Assembly (NCBI RefSeq): GCF_015477775.1
Contig: NZ_JADLQO010000012.1
Location: 186,001-250,000, forward strand
Direction: 5' to 3'
DNA: 64,000 nucleotides
Origin: Nocardia abscessus
GTDB taxonomy: Bacteria > Actinomycetota > Actinomycetes > Mycobacteriales > Mycobacteriaceae
The notes below the pieces were generated by a model. The model was not told the DNA's origin, made no database searches, and saw only the letters and a program-made list of their open reading frames with translations. A program made the position numbers and the translations under genes. Every line of letters starts with the position of its first letter. Positions within the stretch are counted from its first letter, which is position 1. Shown in pieces: positions 63,932 through 64,000 of the stretch.

Positions 63932-64000
63932 CTAACGACCCAGCACCGCGAGCATGCCCGCGACGGCTCGCGGCCAGGTGAACTGCTCGGCGCGGCTGCG
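63932..64000 (-). CDS. C-terminus of a probable glycosyltransferase (partial)
   Basis: Only the last 22 residues are in the window, ending RAVAGMLAVLGR. The pattern SRAEQFTWPRAVAGML resembles the C-terminal helix of GT4-type glycosyltransferases, in which an aromatic residue and W precede the last helix. No catalytic part is visible, so the call is tentative. Confidence 0.35.
   Translation of the reverse strand, partial: RSRAEQFTWPRAVAGMLAVLGR

Overview
The window is high-GC chromosomal DNA from an actinomycete of the Corynebacteriales, most probably Nocardia or a close relative. The evidence is strong G/C preference at codon third positions, frequent GTG/TTG starts, a complete ergothioneine locus, a Stealth-type capsule phosphotransferase, a cyclic-nucleotide phosphodiesterase that matches M. 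tuberculosis Rv0805 down to metal-ligand numbering, and a gene order that follows the M. tuberculosis Rv1001-Rv1021 block (arcA, protein O-mannosyltransferase, rsmI, metS, tatD, rpfB, ksgA, ispE, pks16, pth, rplY, prsA, glmU, tRNA-Gln, tetR, mfd, mazG). No phage, insertion sequence or CRISPR array was seen.

1-11.3 kb: an accessory island. On the minus strand is an Opp/Nik-type ABC importer (lipoprotein, two permeases, an ATPase cut by the window edge). Divergent from it are a VioC/AsnO-like Fe(II)/2-oxoglutarate oxygenase, a SbnB-like dehydrogenase, a PLP decarboxylase, a SbnA-like PLP synthase and a MATE exporter. Two IdeR/DmdR-like iron boxes lie in the shared promoter region. I infer an iron-regulated pathway that makes, exports and re-imports a small metallophore or amino-acid-like product from L-2,3-diaminopropionate. 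No NRPS or NIS synthetase is visible. A glycerol dehydrogenase gene follows.

11.5-17.3 kb: Rv0805-like phosphodiesterase, Stealth protein, a flavodoxin with its own iron box, an FMN-binding protein, TerD, a small unknown protein, then mazG and mfd. 21-26 kb: DUF1330, two TetR regulators (one resembling gamma-butyrolactone receptors), tRNA-Gln, glmU, prsA. 26-35.8 kb: small acidic protein, DUF4190-like membrane protein, DUF2461, the full egtABCDE set (ABCD on minus, E divergent), and a TetR/acyltransferase pair with three copies of one operator. 35.9-40.7 kb: pks16-like acyl-AMP ligase, pth (apparently CTG-started), rplY, prfC.

40.7-47.4 kb: NTF2-like protein, a small unknown protein, a DUF445 membrane protein flanked by two paralogous Abi-alpha/DUF4393-like proteins, a TetR/SDR pair with a matching operator, ispE. 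47.7-64 kb: LLM oxidoreductase, ABC-F ATPase, CopZ-like metallochaperone with a CsoR-like operator, ksgA, rpfB, tatD, metS, TetR, PEP-mutase/ICL-like enzyme, rsmI, O-mannosyltransferase, GntR, arginine deiminase, SoxR, an SDR and the tail of a probable glycosyltransferase.

The non-coding DNA holds two families of dispersed repeats. One sits directly 3' of stop codons (about 21.6 and 60.4 kb, with a 43-bp tandem array). The other is a roughly 110-bp intergenic element (about 26.2 and 58.6 kb, with a weaker piece at 23.3 kb).
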